From the NCBI RefSeq assembly GCF_052324685.1, contig NC_135211.1:12588913-12652912 (forward strand): a DNA stretch of 64,000 nucleotides, in the 5' to 3' direction. Shown in pieces: positions 1 to 13,074 of this stretch. The translations under genes were made by a program, and so were the position numbers. The stretch is from Brachyhypopomus gauderio (Eukaryota > Chordata > Actinopteri > Gymnotiformes > Hypopomidae). The stretch's first letter is position 1, and each line of letters starts with the position of its first letter. The notes beneath the pieces are model-generated. The model ran no database searches. It saw nothing but the letters and a program-made list of their open reading frames with translations, and had not been told where the DNA came from.

Positions 1-3000
1 CGCACGCAGGCGAACCTCGCGTGCATGCAGCGTGCTGCACACAAAGGGATTACGCTATCACACCCCTGGGTGCTTGCAATCAAGGCGGCGTTTATTGCAT
101 CAGGGGGATTTATTTTTATTGAGCTGCTCTCATTAGTGGGCTTTAATCAGAGCCGCGTCTTATGACTGCTCGGCTTTCCACGCACGAAACGCACGCACGC
201 ACGCACGCCCTCCATCGCCTCACCTGATGCACAGATCAGGCGCTGCACACGAGTGGCTTTTACGCACATTTTCACGTACGCTCGCGTGTTTACGCACGCT
301 CGCGTGTTTACGCACATGCGCCAACAGGCCGCTGTCTTTGGCTCGTCTCCAACAGCGGGGGGGGGGCAGACGGTTGGCGTTAACAACCCAACCTTCTTGG
401 CCTCGCTACGTGGAGCGCGCCGAGGGCTCTTCGCACGTCATCGTCCTCGCACGTCATCGTCCTCCACCTCCCGCCGCATTCCATGCTGGGTCCGGGCGTC
501 CGAACCGGGCCGACGGGGCTGGAGACGGCAGCCAGGGCGGACAGACAGCGCCGCCACGCAGGGTGTCGCGGCCTGTAGACCCCCCCCCCCCCCCCCCCCC
601 CCCGCCCTCCTGCCCAAAACACAGGACCACTGTCCCCGTCCTCCCTCATCTAACCGGGGGGAGAGGGGGAGTAGTGGATAGTACGGACAGACGAAAACCC
701 TCCGCATTAAAAAAAAGGGGGATGGGGGGGTCAGAGGGAAAGGACGGCCAGTATTAATGACGCAGTAAACTGACTGATAGCCAGTCAGAGCTTATGACCA
801 CTACCCTCAGAGATCCCATCTGTCAGAAGGAGAGACGAGCCAAGATGAGCCAGGCGGAGCAACACAGGCTACCTTTATATCGATTAACTCTCTGTGGCCC
901 TGCGCACGGGAGGACACGGGCTTCATCACAGAATAAAGGGAGGCACTGTAGAAAACGCCACTGATTTCAGTCAAATACACACTCCACCACACCACTCCGC
1001 CCCTACCTCGTCTATGCAATCACCGGTTGAGGTTAGCATAAGGTGGGGCTCGACATTTAGAATTGCTTTCATCTTATCATAGACAGATCAATCTTTTTGT
1101 CAAAAATACATCCTGAACTGAAAAAAAAACACAGAACACAGAGATTTAATAATTTGGACTTCATATTAATATACAGGGGTGCATCGACTGTGTGTGTTTG
1201 ATTCTGAAGTAATAACGACAGAAAGGACGGGGGGAAAATCCCTGGGCTTATTACAGTAATTACCATGGTAACAAACAAGTATGAGGCTGTGCAAATTCAA
1301 ACTTGAAAGCTTTACAAAGGCCGGAGTCTAAAACCATCCTTCAAAAGACAAATTAAAACCAGGAACAAATCAGTGGTACACAAGTAATCCTCGAGCCTTT
1401 TTCAAGAGAAGACTTCAGTTTGATCGGTATGTTTCAGGGGAAGGGGGTTTGTGTCAGAATCCAGGTCCTAAAAACAATCCAGGACCAAACAGGAGTGCGA
1501 ACGCAGCGTAGAACAAAATCCACGTCCAGGAGAGCCTGAGCCGGCCTCTGGCTGCAGATCGGGGCCGCCACGGTGACGGCTTCCCCGCTTCAGCCTTTTC
1601 CTGGATCTGAAATGAGAATCCCGATAAAAGCATCAGGCTTCAGGTCACGCTCGGCGCTCTACGGCCAGACGCGGGCTCGCAAAACCCGTAGCCCCAGTGG
1701 AGGTGCGCGAGGGTCGGCGGGTGATTGAGTGCGTGCATGCGTGCAAGAGAGAGATAGAGAGAAAGAGAGATAGAGAGAAAGAGAGACAAAGAGACGCCGT
1801 CACATCCAGCATCGTCCTACCCCCCCCTTTTCTGGGTTTTTTGGCCGAGCACAAGTCTACACAGCATGCCATCTTAACGGCCGGCCTTCCAGAACCCTTT
1901 ATCTACGTTTAAGGAGAGGAAGACACAAACAGGTGTGCTGTCAGCTTCATAAACCAAGCTTAACATAACCGTCCCACGTGTAGCACCCATGCACCCTCGA
2001 GGCCCATGCCACATGCAGCCTGCCGACACAGGTGTGCACAGGTGTGTATATGCAGCCCGCCGAGGCAGGTGTGTATATGCAGCTCGACGAGACAGGTGTG
2101 CACAGGTGCGCACATAGCCCACCGATAGTGTGAATGTAACAAAAGGCCACGACAGCCATAAAAATAATCAATCATTTTATACAACTTTTTTTGTTACAAA
2201 ATGACATCCTGGAACTTCCTTTCTTTATTTATTAAAGGTGTGAAGGGTAAAGTTGGACAGACTAATCGGCTGCACCCAGAAAAGGAAGGGGGGGGGGGGG
2301 GGGGTCTTCCACCTCCCATCCCAGTCTGTCCGGGTCACCCCTGGTGTCCTCGCTGCCCGCAGGGGGGCCGAGAGATCAAAAGGAGACATTATTCTTCCGA
2401 TCCGCTGGTCTTATTCCCAGTGGGAGTCAGCCGTCCCTCGGCCACGGCTGGACGGCATGCTCCTGGCCGGGCGCTGCGCTCTACGGTCGTTAGAGGAGGC
2501 AGAGAGCCCTTGCTGTCTTCCAGTGAGCCTAAGGGGGCAGAGCTGGAATTAGTAGGCAGAGCTGAATAAGCCATCAGCCATCATGGTCTCGCTCTGCCTC
2601 TTAGTTAACAGTGAGTCGCGCGCACATGTGCCGTGACCGTGGCCCCACATCACAATAACTTCATTTCCCACGTGGGGCTGACGGGGGGGGGGGGGGGATG
2701 GGGGGGGGGGGTGTGTGTCGGAGACTGACCTATGCAAGAAAATATACGCCCCCTGCCCTGACCTCTGGCCTCAGACTTCATTCAGGAGTAGTATACATAA
2801 TTTATAGAGACAAATGGAAATAAAAACCAATACAGCCCATCTTCCACAAGCTGACTTATTAGTACACGTGCATCAGATACGGGAAATGGCCTCTTCTCTA
2901 CCGCAAGTTGGAGAGCTTTTACGGACGCGTCTGACAAATGTTTCAGGGCCTGTTCCCCGGCAAGCACTTTCAAATTCAATTCTGAGGTATGATTTAAGCT

Positions 3001-6000
3001 CACAGGACCTTAATCTTGTTTCCACATACAGAGGGACTTATGGGTCAGACATGTAATGAAATTGGAATGTGGTGGACGGTCCATCTCTCGAAAAAGCAAG
3101 ATGATCTGGCCTGTGCACATCCCTGAGCCTCAGACCAGGATTAGCAATTCAAATGGTTTTCAAAACTCACGGCCACGCCGAAATTAAACAGCAATTGCTG
3201 CTTTTTCGCGGACCTGCATCTCTCTGACTGCACCAGCCCTCAGAGCTGAAGACTTCATTCGGCAGGGCCCACGAAGAGGCCGTTAATGCAGAGAAGCTCA
3301 CATCTGCATTAGGTAGCCTGGCCAGCAAAGAAGGCATGATGGTCATGTTTGTTAAAACATTAAAAAACCAGAACCCACCCCGCGCAGTGCCGAACTTAAC
3401 AGCGTCCGCGGAACCAGAGCTCCGATTCGTGCACCGGCAGAAACACCGGATTCCACACAGCGCGAGGACGGAAACGCACATTTAACATCCCACTCTCCCT
3501 CCGCACGGAACCGCTCCGGAACCGCTCCGGAACCAGACTTTGTTTGAGCAGTCAAGCAAAAATCACCATGATTATCCCACCTTAAGTGCAGAAAGAACAT
3601 GCCAGCACTCAATAAGTGATCTCGACGGCGTGCCAGACTGACAGGGAAGCCTGCGACGGTTTCTTGGGTTTCTACTTTTTTTTCTTTACGCTAGAACTGA
3701 CAGGGATGGAATTTTCTTCGTTTCACTGCTCGACTTGATATCACAAGACCCTACGGGGTGTCGTCTAAGCACCAGTAGCATGGCATGAATTGAAAGATTC
3801 AGGTCAACAAAAGGCCACTGCGTGTCAAAAGTGATATAACTCCCAGAACCATCGTAGTTTCACTGTAAATACTTAAATGTATACAGAGGAAAGGATGGTA
3901 TTTGAAATCCATTTAAAAGGAGAATATATTCAACTAGCATTTCAAAGTGAACGGATCAAATACTTAGATGTATATTATATATTAACATATAATAATATAT
4001 TTATAGGTGGTAATATTCAAAGAGATATTTCACTAGTGTTTTCACAGACCCTTATGCCACTCAACAGAACTTGATTAAACAAATGCAGTAAACGTAAAAA
4101 CAAAAGATGCATTTCCATATACGACTCACATACTTTAAATGACTTCCTGCTCTGTCAAAGCGTGGAGCTCTGGGTGATATCGTAATAATAAATCCCTACT
4201 CTCTGTACGACAAAGTAATCCTGACCCAGCTGAGCGTGTACGGAGGCGGCAGGCTCACATCTGCAGCACACCTGAACGGCGCCCTGTCAGTCTAGCCCAG
4301 ATTGCTGTGATTGCTTCAGCTGCATTGGCTGAACAGACAAGTCAGGTCGCAGCATCTCTGTGAACACAGCTGAACACTCCCCCACCACCGTTATCCAAAA
4401 GAGAAAAAAAACACCCTCACACATAGCTATGTACATTGGGACAGTACATTCTGACTGACCAGGTATTACCAGAGAATATATCATCTTTGTCTACATTTCA
4501 AACTGCTTCAGCTATACACATTAGAATTCAAAATTCAACACAATTAAAACTTTTTTTTTTAAACTATCATTTCCAATTTTGCCAAAGTTTTTGGGCCCTT
4601 TCTGTTGTGCAGTTTTTCAGACCCTTTGTGGACATGAGGCAGGAGATACAGGAGGCGTGCCAAATAACCTGACTTCAAAGGACACAGATCACTATGGCAA
4701 CAGAAAGATCTGCCACAACCGGGTCTGTTGGTGACCTGCGATACATAAATGAGACGTACAACAAACTCTCCCCAAAAACCTCCGTCAGGACACAAGCACC
4801 CTTGGCGTGAGCCAGTGGTTCACATATCGACAAGCAGATTAGCTCAACATATCCAGACCTCTTTTAGAAAGAGTCTTTACAAATAAACAAGTAAGCAAAC
4901 AACAAATTTGATGGATGTCAACCAATATCTCCAATATTTAAATTGTCTACTCTAACGCTAGGCCTAAATATTTTTTCACGCATCTTTGTGCTGAACCTCT
5001 AATTCTGACACTACGGGATTTCAAAGTACAGCAACCTTCATCGAAGTCTGAACAGTTCAGAATCACACACATTTTTAAGTGGATTTAGACATGACAATAC
5101 CATTTTTGAGAAATGAAATCAGCAAACCGTAGAAACTAGCTGAGGGTGTCTCAGGAGACAAAGGCTTCCGGAGCACAAAAAAAAAGTATCAGGTTGGTTT
5201 TAATAACAGAAACTGCTGAAAGCCACAGTTTGGTGGTTTTAGATGTTGGAAATGTTTGAAATAATAATCCATTTTGAAATGAATGCATGCTTAAATGAGA
5301 AAGACTTAGCCGTTGTTTTAAACAACAAAAAATTTTTTTTACAAAATTGCAAATCCTCTGAAAAGCCTTTGATGATAAGCTTTGCTCAAGTACTGTTTTG
5401 TCACCTTTTATATCTCTGTTCAATGTGCTCCACGGCAAAGCAGTTTTATTTTGACACAAAAAAATTATCTTAAAACTCCAAGCTGTTCACTTTGCTGAGT
5501 TCTGAGACTTTTTTTTAAACAGAGAAAAATACTCAGGCTGACTAAAATTGTGAATACTAATCATTCCCCATTCTTCTCAAGCCCTCATTAATAATTAATC
5601 AGCAGAGTGCTTTCTAATCCATGAACAATGCGAGAAGCGATGACAGACAGCAAGGCCCAGCCCACACATGGATGGAGCCTTCAGGTATCAAACACAGGCA
5701 CGAAAAAAAACTCACCCACACCTACCCTGACAAGATAAGTGACAAGTAAATCATGAAAGTATAGTCAAACTCAATCCTTACAATAGTTTAAACAGCTTCT
5801 GTTTCATCAACCTTTTGTAGTAAATGACAAATAATGTGTTTACTATAACTTAGATTAAACATTAATAGCTACATAATACTTTATATTATCTTTATTTCAG
5901 GAGCTTTTGATACAGTTAACACCAAAACATTATTGGTACACACTTACACACACAAGTTAGAAAAGACCTAAAAAACCCTCATCATTGTCAGCATGATTCA

Positions 6001-8351
6001 ATATCACTTATATCACAATATCACAAGTGCTTGGGCATTATTTGTAACCTATACATTTCTAAAAGTCATCAACACACACCATTGGTGATACATTGGCCTT
6101 TTGCCAAGGAATAACATCCATTAAATTCAGAAACAATATAGTGCAGCATAACAAAAGCTGTATAACACAGGGATTGTCTTAAGCGGAAAAAACACACATA
6201 CACACACACAAATCTATGGCTGTGTTCCACTGTTGTCTTAAGTGCTACATGGTGGGCCTCTAAACTGGCCATTTCCAGTAAAGCCGAGGACATTCATCTT
6301 TGCGTTGCCGGGTATGCCAGCATTACACACGCCTACCAGGATGTGTGGAATAACCGCGTTGTTGGAGACGAAGGAGAGTCTCCATCGTTATGCAGGTGAG
6401 ACATGCCACACAGACCTGTGGAAGACCCACAGACCAGGCAGATCACGGAGGTCTTACACAAGCCTGGCTCTCCTGAATCAGGAGAGGGCATAGGGGTTGC
6501 TCCAAAACACTCACAGGCCCGACCGTGACAGAACAGCTCGGCATCTCACACCCAGCGTCCTTACTGGGCTCCATGCTGTCTTGTTGGTCAATCAATCAAT
6601 CAATCAATGACTAGAAACTAAAAAAAAAAAAAAAAAAAAAACACTCAGACTGTCCCGTTTTGAAAATCGATGAAATGGCCATTGCTATCTGAGTCGTGTG
6701 TTGATCAGCAATGCACTGCCAATTTTGAATTGTGCAGTACAGTGGGATTACTGTAGTGTGATTTTGCATCTTCAGCAGAAAAAAAAAAAAAAACAGCAAA
6801 ATAAAAAAAACAAGCAAGCAAGCTTTGAAAATCAATATCAAACTAACAAACAAATATCAGTGAAATGTTCCTACATTTCATTGCATTAAAGGGGCAATAG
6901 AATTACATTAAAGTGGGAGGAGCTAAACACTGAGATGGCTGACAATCGCCCTCATTACAGTCACTACACAAATTAACCTGCGTACATACACAACTCCACA
7001 ACATATCCCAACCTCTGAGCAGACAAAAAACATAAAATAAATTAGCAGTTAATCTGCCCACTTAAATGGACACAAAATAAATGGGTTCGTGTCAAACGCT
7101 ACACGGCACATTCACAAAAGCTCCTCACAGAACCTCCTGTCTCACTATTCACTAATCCCCCGAACATGTTGCCTTCAGATAACCCACAAAAAGTAGCCAG
7201 GGCCTTGCTTTGTCATTTTACACAAAATGTGCATTGAGGAGGCAAAATACATACTGTAATCGTTTTTTTTTAAAAGATGTACCCTAGATGAGAGATTCAC
7301 TTTCATGCAATATGCTGTGGCAGGTCACCGCAAGCATGACATACAATCATATGAACAGGGACTTAAAGCCGCACTTCTGTAGACTGCACACAGAGGGGGG
7401 TGTGCACCCTCTGGACAACCTTCTGAAACATACAGCACCTGCAAACATTAGGTAACGCGTTCAGGTGGTTACCTCAGTCCCTAAAACCTGACAGGTGGGG
7501 TGGGGGGAAGGTGGGGGTGCAATGGAAGAAAAAACAAGAACTGACGGCCTTTTCATACAGTGTAAATGAAGCATTGCAGCAAAGGATATGTCAGTCTACA
7601 AATCATATTAAAAAAAAGCTGGAAATAAAACTGTCATAATTTGGCATTATTAAAAACATGAATAAGGAACAGGAGAATTTGTTCTCGAAATAGTCAACTA
7701 CAAACGCATATCAGAAGACATCTCAGTGAGAGAGTAAAACGAGACCAGGTTCACTCTGATTTCAGAATGATGCGGCCTTGAGATTTGTGTGCTGCTGCAG
7801 CATCCGGTACACGGGGGTCTGCTGCGTGTCACTTCAACACAGGTCTGTGATCAAAAACGGGCAGGGTCTTTTAATCTGAGGCGACATAAGACAATGTATG
7901 AAGAAGCATGATTAAAAGCTTGTGTTTCACGATGCTGGGAATCTTGACATGACACCAAGAGTGTGCTGTAAAATGTCAAATTTGACATGAATAAAGGGTG
8001 ATTTGTATTTCAGAGTCTCTACAACCCCTGTTCAATGGCAGTCACAGGTGGAGGCAACCAGGTCTTAATGTGTTCTTCAGACTGCAGTGCACCAGGGGAT
8101 GAAATGTAGGCCACAACAAAAACCCCAAAACAAAACACCATACCACCACCACACGAACCTGTACTGTTTCCCTCATTAACCTCGACTCACTAAAATCTGA
8201 AAACACCTCCAGAGGCATCTGGAAACCATTAGCTTTACCAACAGCAATCAAACGCCACTGAAAGGCACCTCACTTCACCACCACGTGAGCTAAGCGAATG
8301 AGACAAACCCTCATTAAAGAAAAACTGGCATTCTTAAAGGAAGTGGCCTAC
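1..8351 (-). other. tcf12: Probable large intron 3 of tcf12; no coding exon seen
   Basis: No open frame here resembles a known protein, and none continues the tcf12 reading frame past exon 3. The next residues expected of the E-protein family after the GSSQF-containing exon were not found on the minus strand. The simplest reading is that this is tcf12 intron sequence running off the left edge. It contains a GC-rich, CpG-containing stretch (1-760) with a 24-bp C run at 580-603, G runs near 2290 and 2685, GAGA repeats at 1745-1795, a short tandem repeat at 2020-2110, A-rich tracts near 6620 and 6780, and otherwise AT-rich unique sequence. Assignment as intron is inference from gene structure. 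Confidence 0.55.
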
Positions 8352-8919
8352 CTGATGGATTGAACTGGCTGCTTCCTAAAGTAGTGGGCCTGTTTTTCCC
8401 ACTGCTGACCGGCGGAGAAAACATCTAATGGAAGAGAGGGGAAAGAGGGAAAGAGAAAGAGAAATCATTTAATAGATTCTGATGCACTACAATTCAACAT
8501 GGGCTATGTGACAATAAAATAACACAACACTACTCGACTTATAAACCACTAGTAAAGAGTTCAATGATCTAAAGTCTTCATATACTCTTGTAAACAACTA
8601 GCATCATGGTTTCCAAGCGGAAGATACTAGTTAAATCCATCATAACATCAGAGTTATTAAATGAATATGCAAATAACAAGTAGGCTTAATGACACTTGAC
8701 AATGGTTTCAACGGTAAAGGACAAGACATTTAGACCATTCTTCACGCGTAGGCATGTTCAATGATTAGATACAAATAAAGTCCTAGTCATAAACAAGATA
8801 ATCCACTTTATATATTCTTATTATTTTTAAATAAAACCCTGTCTTACCGCGCTAAAATCCAGCAAGTCACTCAACTCTTTATCCGTTCCAATAGCGGCAA
8901 TCCGCTGCTGAGGGTTCAT
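8352..8919 (-). CDS. tcf12: tcf12 5' coding part: E-protein (class I bHLH) N-terminus, two exons
   Basis: The minus strand encodes the first 48 complete residues of a class I bHLH transcription factor of the TCF12/HEB type. Coding exon A is 8919-8848 (ATG at 8919-8917, acceptor just upstream at 8941, donor gtaaga) and gives [20 protein letters not shown] then DFSA. Coding exon B is 8424-8352 (acceptor tag, donor gtaggc) and gives [20 protein letters not shown] then FNPSG. The exons join in phase 0 and leave in phase 1, as in the family. The [12 protein letters not shown] stretch is the activation-domain-1 motif by which E-proteins contact CBP/p300 and ETO-type corepressors. E-proteins dimerise with tissue-specific bHLH factors on E-boxes in the nucleus. 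The bHLH domain and all later exons lie outside the window. TCF12 is preferred to TCF3/TCF4 because of the exact residues and because znf280d is the divergent neighbour; tcf4 is the main alternative. Confidence 0.9.
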
Positions 8920-9844
8920 CGTGGCTGTCTTTGACTAAATCTGTAAAACACAAACAAATCGACGCTGTAGCTTTAAGCTTGCATCTACAGACTATGCAAA
9001 TGACAGTTATGGACATCCGCATCTTAACAATTACTAAACACAATCTGCAGGATGTAATTAACTATAATCATAACTTTTGGCTTTGTTACGTTTTAAAACG
9101 TGCAGCTAACCGCCTACACACTGACAGGTTATCTGACGTCGCAACCTATTTGATTCCTTTCATACTGAACAAGACACATTAAATCATCAATGAGAGCCAT
9201 TAACAGCACTATTTCAATGCCCTAACTATTGATATGGCGGCATTAAAGCTATTGCAGACTATTTGCCATTTCCAAACAAATACGCTGCTTGCAAGCGTGA
9301 CATAATTTATCTAATTAAAATTAAATCTTTCTTTACTATCTCACAGAGAAATATTAATTTTTGTGATCACCTATCTAGATTTAAAGAGAACAGCCAGAAC
9401 CTCGTACTGATAGCCTACATTCACACACATGGACGTCCATCATCATTAAAAACAAACAAACAAACAAAACAATGAACACTTCCAAAGCAGTGAGAGAACG
9501 AATCAACCACAAACAATAACGAAACAAAAAACACAGTGCAACATTTGCGACTCGACACTTATGTTACATTTAGGGAAAGTGGTATAGTTTGCAAACACGT
9601 TGGTCTAGATCTAAACATTCTGCAGCCTGCATCGTGGCTATATAAACAATATGGAAAAGGCAGTGAGTCAAAAAGGAGCAGTTATATACATTAAAACGGC
9701 TACCACTTGAAACGAGACCGCGCCATCAAGTAGAGGGAGCGAAGCAAACGACCCTTCACTCCATAACAGCTCCAGTCTTTCTTCTATCCCAACTTCTTTC
9801 ACCCAGTCCGAAACCTTTTTACAAACTCACTACAATATTTTTAC

Positions 9845-10140
9845 CTTTTCTCGTATTTAAAATCCAACTAGGGCGATCGGGTGTGGCAACGGTGGCGCGG
9901 CTTCCCTTAAATCGCGTCTGAAGGACAATGAAATCAATATCTGTGTTATTATATTTTGCAAATATCCACTATATGTAACTTGCGAGTTTCCCTCAGGCGG
10001 ACATTTTTGCTTGGCGATAGCCTAAGCACAGCGATGACGTCTAAACGCGTATTCTTCCGCCGGTTCCGTAGAGGTTGATGCCTCGACCCGCTCGTCCACG
10101 GCACGGACGAGTTTGTATGAGACGAACCGTGAAGACGCAC
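9845..10140 (-). promoter_or_regulatory. tcf12: Putative tcf12 untranslated first exon and promoter
   Basis: Going upstream from the tcf12 ATG on the minus strand, the first good splice donor is at 9845/9844 (AAAAG followed by gtaaaa). The sequence to its right, to about 10140, has more CpG than the surrounding AT-rich DNA, as expected of a vertebrate promoter. The coding exon has a clean acceptor (tttacag at 8947-8941), so a separate non-coding first exon is required, but its exact start cannot be read. Inference only. Confidence 0.35.
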
Positions 10141-11424
10141 ACACAACCTTGCTGGGGAATAAGGGCCAGTGGGACAAATGACACGTTTTTTAATTCTGAA
10201 TGATATTGCTCGTTGACATTTGTAACTGTACTTGATGCATTTCTGGAAATAATTGTTGGAGTTTAATACTAAAATGTGAATAAAAATCCGAATGGCTATT
10301 TCTCAGAGCTCTCTGACCACAAAGCTGTTTAAAGCGCCGCGGCTACCTTCTGATCACATTGGGCGGTCTTGGTCAAGCATCTTGCAAGATCTACACTACG
10401 TCTGAATATCTGAACTGACAACAATGTTTTCACAAATGCAAGACTAATCACTTAAAGTTTAATTATACGGCTGGAAATAAAACATTTGACACTACGAAAC
10501 AATCCGATAAAAAAAATAAGAGTCCAGTGGAAAGCGTATGAAAGGCCGAACTTGAGCCGTTCCTCTGGGTGGGTGTAGACTAACATAAAAAAGAGGGACT
10601 ATTTTTCTTCCGCTGGAAGCCTGTGTGAAGATGAGAGAAAATCTAACTGTAGCCGTATTCAACGTGCTCGAAACACTCGGTTTAGATAGATGGAGTATCC
10701 TAACTTTTGAATATGAGTGACGTTTTGAATGAACGATTAAATAAAGACTCCTGCCTAATTGACACAATGCCATTTTATTCTTGCTGTTTTCCAAAGAGTT
10801 TTTGGCAAAGACATCTCTATTCGGTTCTGTTTCTGGTAAAAACAACGAACTTCAGGTTTCTCTGTTCCAATAATTTCATTGATATGTGTAAACCTGAAGG
10901 TTATTTTAAGTTTTAACTACTTAAATGGCTGCACATTGCAAAGCATGGGGGGTTCCTAGAGAAACGCGCAGAAATAACTTAAACACTTATCCTTGTTAAC
11001 TTATCGCGCCCCTGTTCAAACCCGGCAAAAATTAGACTCTTATGCCACTTGTGCTTTATTAGTTTAATATTATGTATCACATTACAGTCATACACGCTCT
11101 AATTTGGGGGTTATTCATTTAAGACATTCCGTCTAGCCTGAATTCGTTATTTTTATACGGTCGTTACTATGTCGTACGCTCAAATGCTTGTCAATTTTCT
11201 TTCTTGTACTAAAGAACAAAAATGTTTGACATGTTTCTTAAATCGCGGCACAATGGAAGGTGCTTCCCTACATTTTTGAGAAAACACATAGTGCCACCTG
11301 TTGGACAAAACGACAACAGATGTCAGACGTGACTGCAGCTGTGTTGGTCCCGTCTAGTCTTGTTGGGCCAGTGAGTTTGGGCTATGCTCTGAATGGGTGT
11401 TCTTTCACACTCTTTCTTTCCATT

Positions 11425-11809
11425 TAAGAAGTGTAAACGAGTGTATAAATATCCACCGTGCTTCATCTTATCTCTATATGTGTTTTATTTTGCTATTAGA
11501 CCTTGATCGTTTTAGTGTTAACCAAATTTATCTTATTTTATTTCTTGTGATGTTTTTCCTTGAATAATTTTTCTGTGTTTATTGTGGTTTCGGGTTGTTG
11601 TACATCGTGCCTTCATATACATTTATAATTGGTATAGTCGTAATAGTAATTCATCATGAAGGAGCATGGGGTGGATGTTGATAACCAGAACAGAATCTGC
11701 AGAGGTGGTGGTGTTTGTTTGTTTGGGGGTTGGGGTGGTTTTTGTTATTGATGTATAATAAAAATGGAAAAATAAAAAACTTAATCATAAAAAATAAGAA
11801 GTGTAAACG
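11425..11809 (+). mobile_element. Short retroposed insertion with A-rich tail and 15-bp target-site duplication
   Basis: The 15-base word TAAGAAGTGTAAACG occurs at 11425-11439 and again, perfectly, at 11795-11809. The roughly 355 bases between end in an A-rich tail with AATAAA-like signals (about 11755-11794) directly before the second copy. A direct repeat of this length next to an A-rich 3' end is the signature of LINE-mediated insertion. The body has no open frame and I do not recognise the family; a 5'-truncated LINE 3' end or a non-coding retrocopy are the likely options. Confidence 0.6.
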
Positions 11810-12344
11810 TGACTATTAGTAGTGATAGTACTAGTATTATTAGTTGGCTTTTTAATTCCCTAATTTAAATCCCTGGCACTTATTCCCCCTGATTCTTATG
11901 ACTGCTTTATGTAGAGTATGTAGACTAGCTCAGTCTAGTCCTTTGTTTTGGGATTACTGTTTGGCATTATTGTTTTGCATACTATATAAAAATGTGTTCT
12001 TATTTGTACTTATGAAATGACAAATGAAAGGTTATGCTATCATTGAAAAAAGTTCAAACGAAGCCAACGCCAAGTTGTGTGCAGGACATGACTGCTCCAC
12101 TGGACCTGCCCGGTACTGTGAGCCGGGGGGGGGGGGGGGGTGATGCATCAACAAACACCGCCTCGTCTTTCCCATGAGCCTCCGGGACTCTTCATGCTAG
12201 CGTGCCTGTCCCCATTAAACCTCCGATGTGACTTGTAAACACTCGGTTTGAAAGGTAGGAGCCGGTGTCGTTATTTAAACCACCATTTCGTGCTCCGAGA
12301 CGAACCGCGGCGTTACGTGCGTCGTTGGCTTTTGTTGGCCACGC

Positions 12345-12610
12345 AGGGAAGCTAGGCGAGCTTAGCCAGCTAAGCTAGCTGTATGTACCTAGCTAGCTAG
12401 GCTTTAGCTGTGAGGGTAGTTAGCTCGCTAGCTAGCCGACTGATGCCACACAAATATCCGGCTGTTTAAACCATCTACGGCTGTAATATCTTGTACAGAT
12501 GGCGACCACATAGAGACGTTTGCCAAAACAGCACACAGAGCTAGCTAGGAAAGCTAACTAACCACCTACACTATGTATTGGCAAGCTAGCTAGCTTTATG
12601 TGGCTCGAGA
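12345..12610. repeat. Cluster of AGCTAGC/GCTAGC palindromic words
   Basis: Overlapping copies of AGCTAGC, TAGCTAGC and GCTAAC-type words recur through this stretch upstream of znf280d. A smaller relative occurs near 32108-32132, just downstream of the probable first exon of ppip5k1. Each is self-complementary, so the block is both a simple repeat and a set of possible protein-binding palindromes. No function is assigned. Confidence 0.6.
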
Positions 12611-13074
12611 TAGCAACTTAGCCCGTTAGCTGGTGGTTTTGTTGTTGGTAAAATACGGGCTGCAAAGTCGTGTGTCTGATAATGCTTTAGTTAATTTATA
12701 CTGTCAGTTTGTGCTGTTGCTGAGACTCTCCGACATATGTTGATGTTGGGCCTCAGAAACTCACAGTGGTGCAGTAGCCGACAGGCACGTAACAGCCATC
12801 TATTGATTCAATCACATTAGTCATGTTTTTAAAATCATTCTTAATCACCACTCGTATGGAGCAACGTTTGACCCATAACGTGTTAAAATACGAATCACGG
12901 TTCTGGTGTAGTTCTGGCCCCACTCTGAACAGACTTGCTGCACCAGGTCCCTTTGCAAACCACTCCCTCGTCACTTGAGCTATTACTGTTTGCTACATTT
13001 ACGGTGAAGTTTGGCAGCCCTTCTGAATCAATACTGTGGTACTACTGACTATCATTTATGCTGCAGGTCCAACG

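Larger units (their letters stand above)
9846..13066. other. Divergent intergenic/promoter interval between tcf12 and znf280d
   Basis: About 3.2 kb separates the putative first exon of tcf12 (minus) from the first coding exon of znf280d (plus). No convincing protein-coding exon was seen. It contains a retroposed insertion with target-site duplication (11425-11809), a G run at 12125-12140, a CpG-bearing segment around 12170-12330 that may hold the untranslated first exon of znf280d, and a dense cluster of AGCTAGC words (12345-12610). Confidence 0.5.

Noticed and set aside
227..757. Overlapping plus- and minus-strand frames in the GC-rich left end
   Set aside because: Composition-driven, with poly-Pro or poly-Gly from a C homopolymer; no splice sites or recognisable domain.
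2814..3056. 80-codon plus-strand frame with ordinary amino-acid composition
   Set aside because: No family recognised, no splice or promoter context, and it lies in the presumed tcf12 intron.
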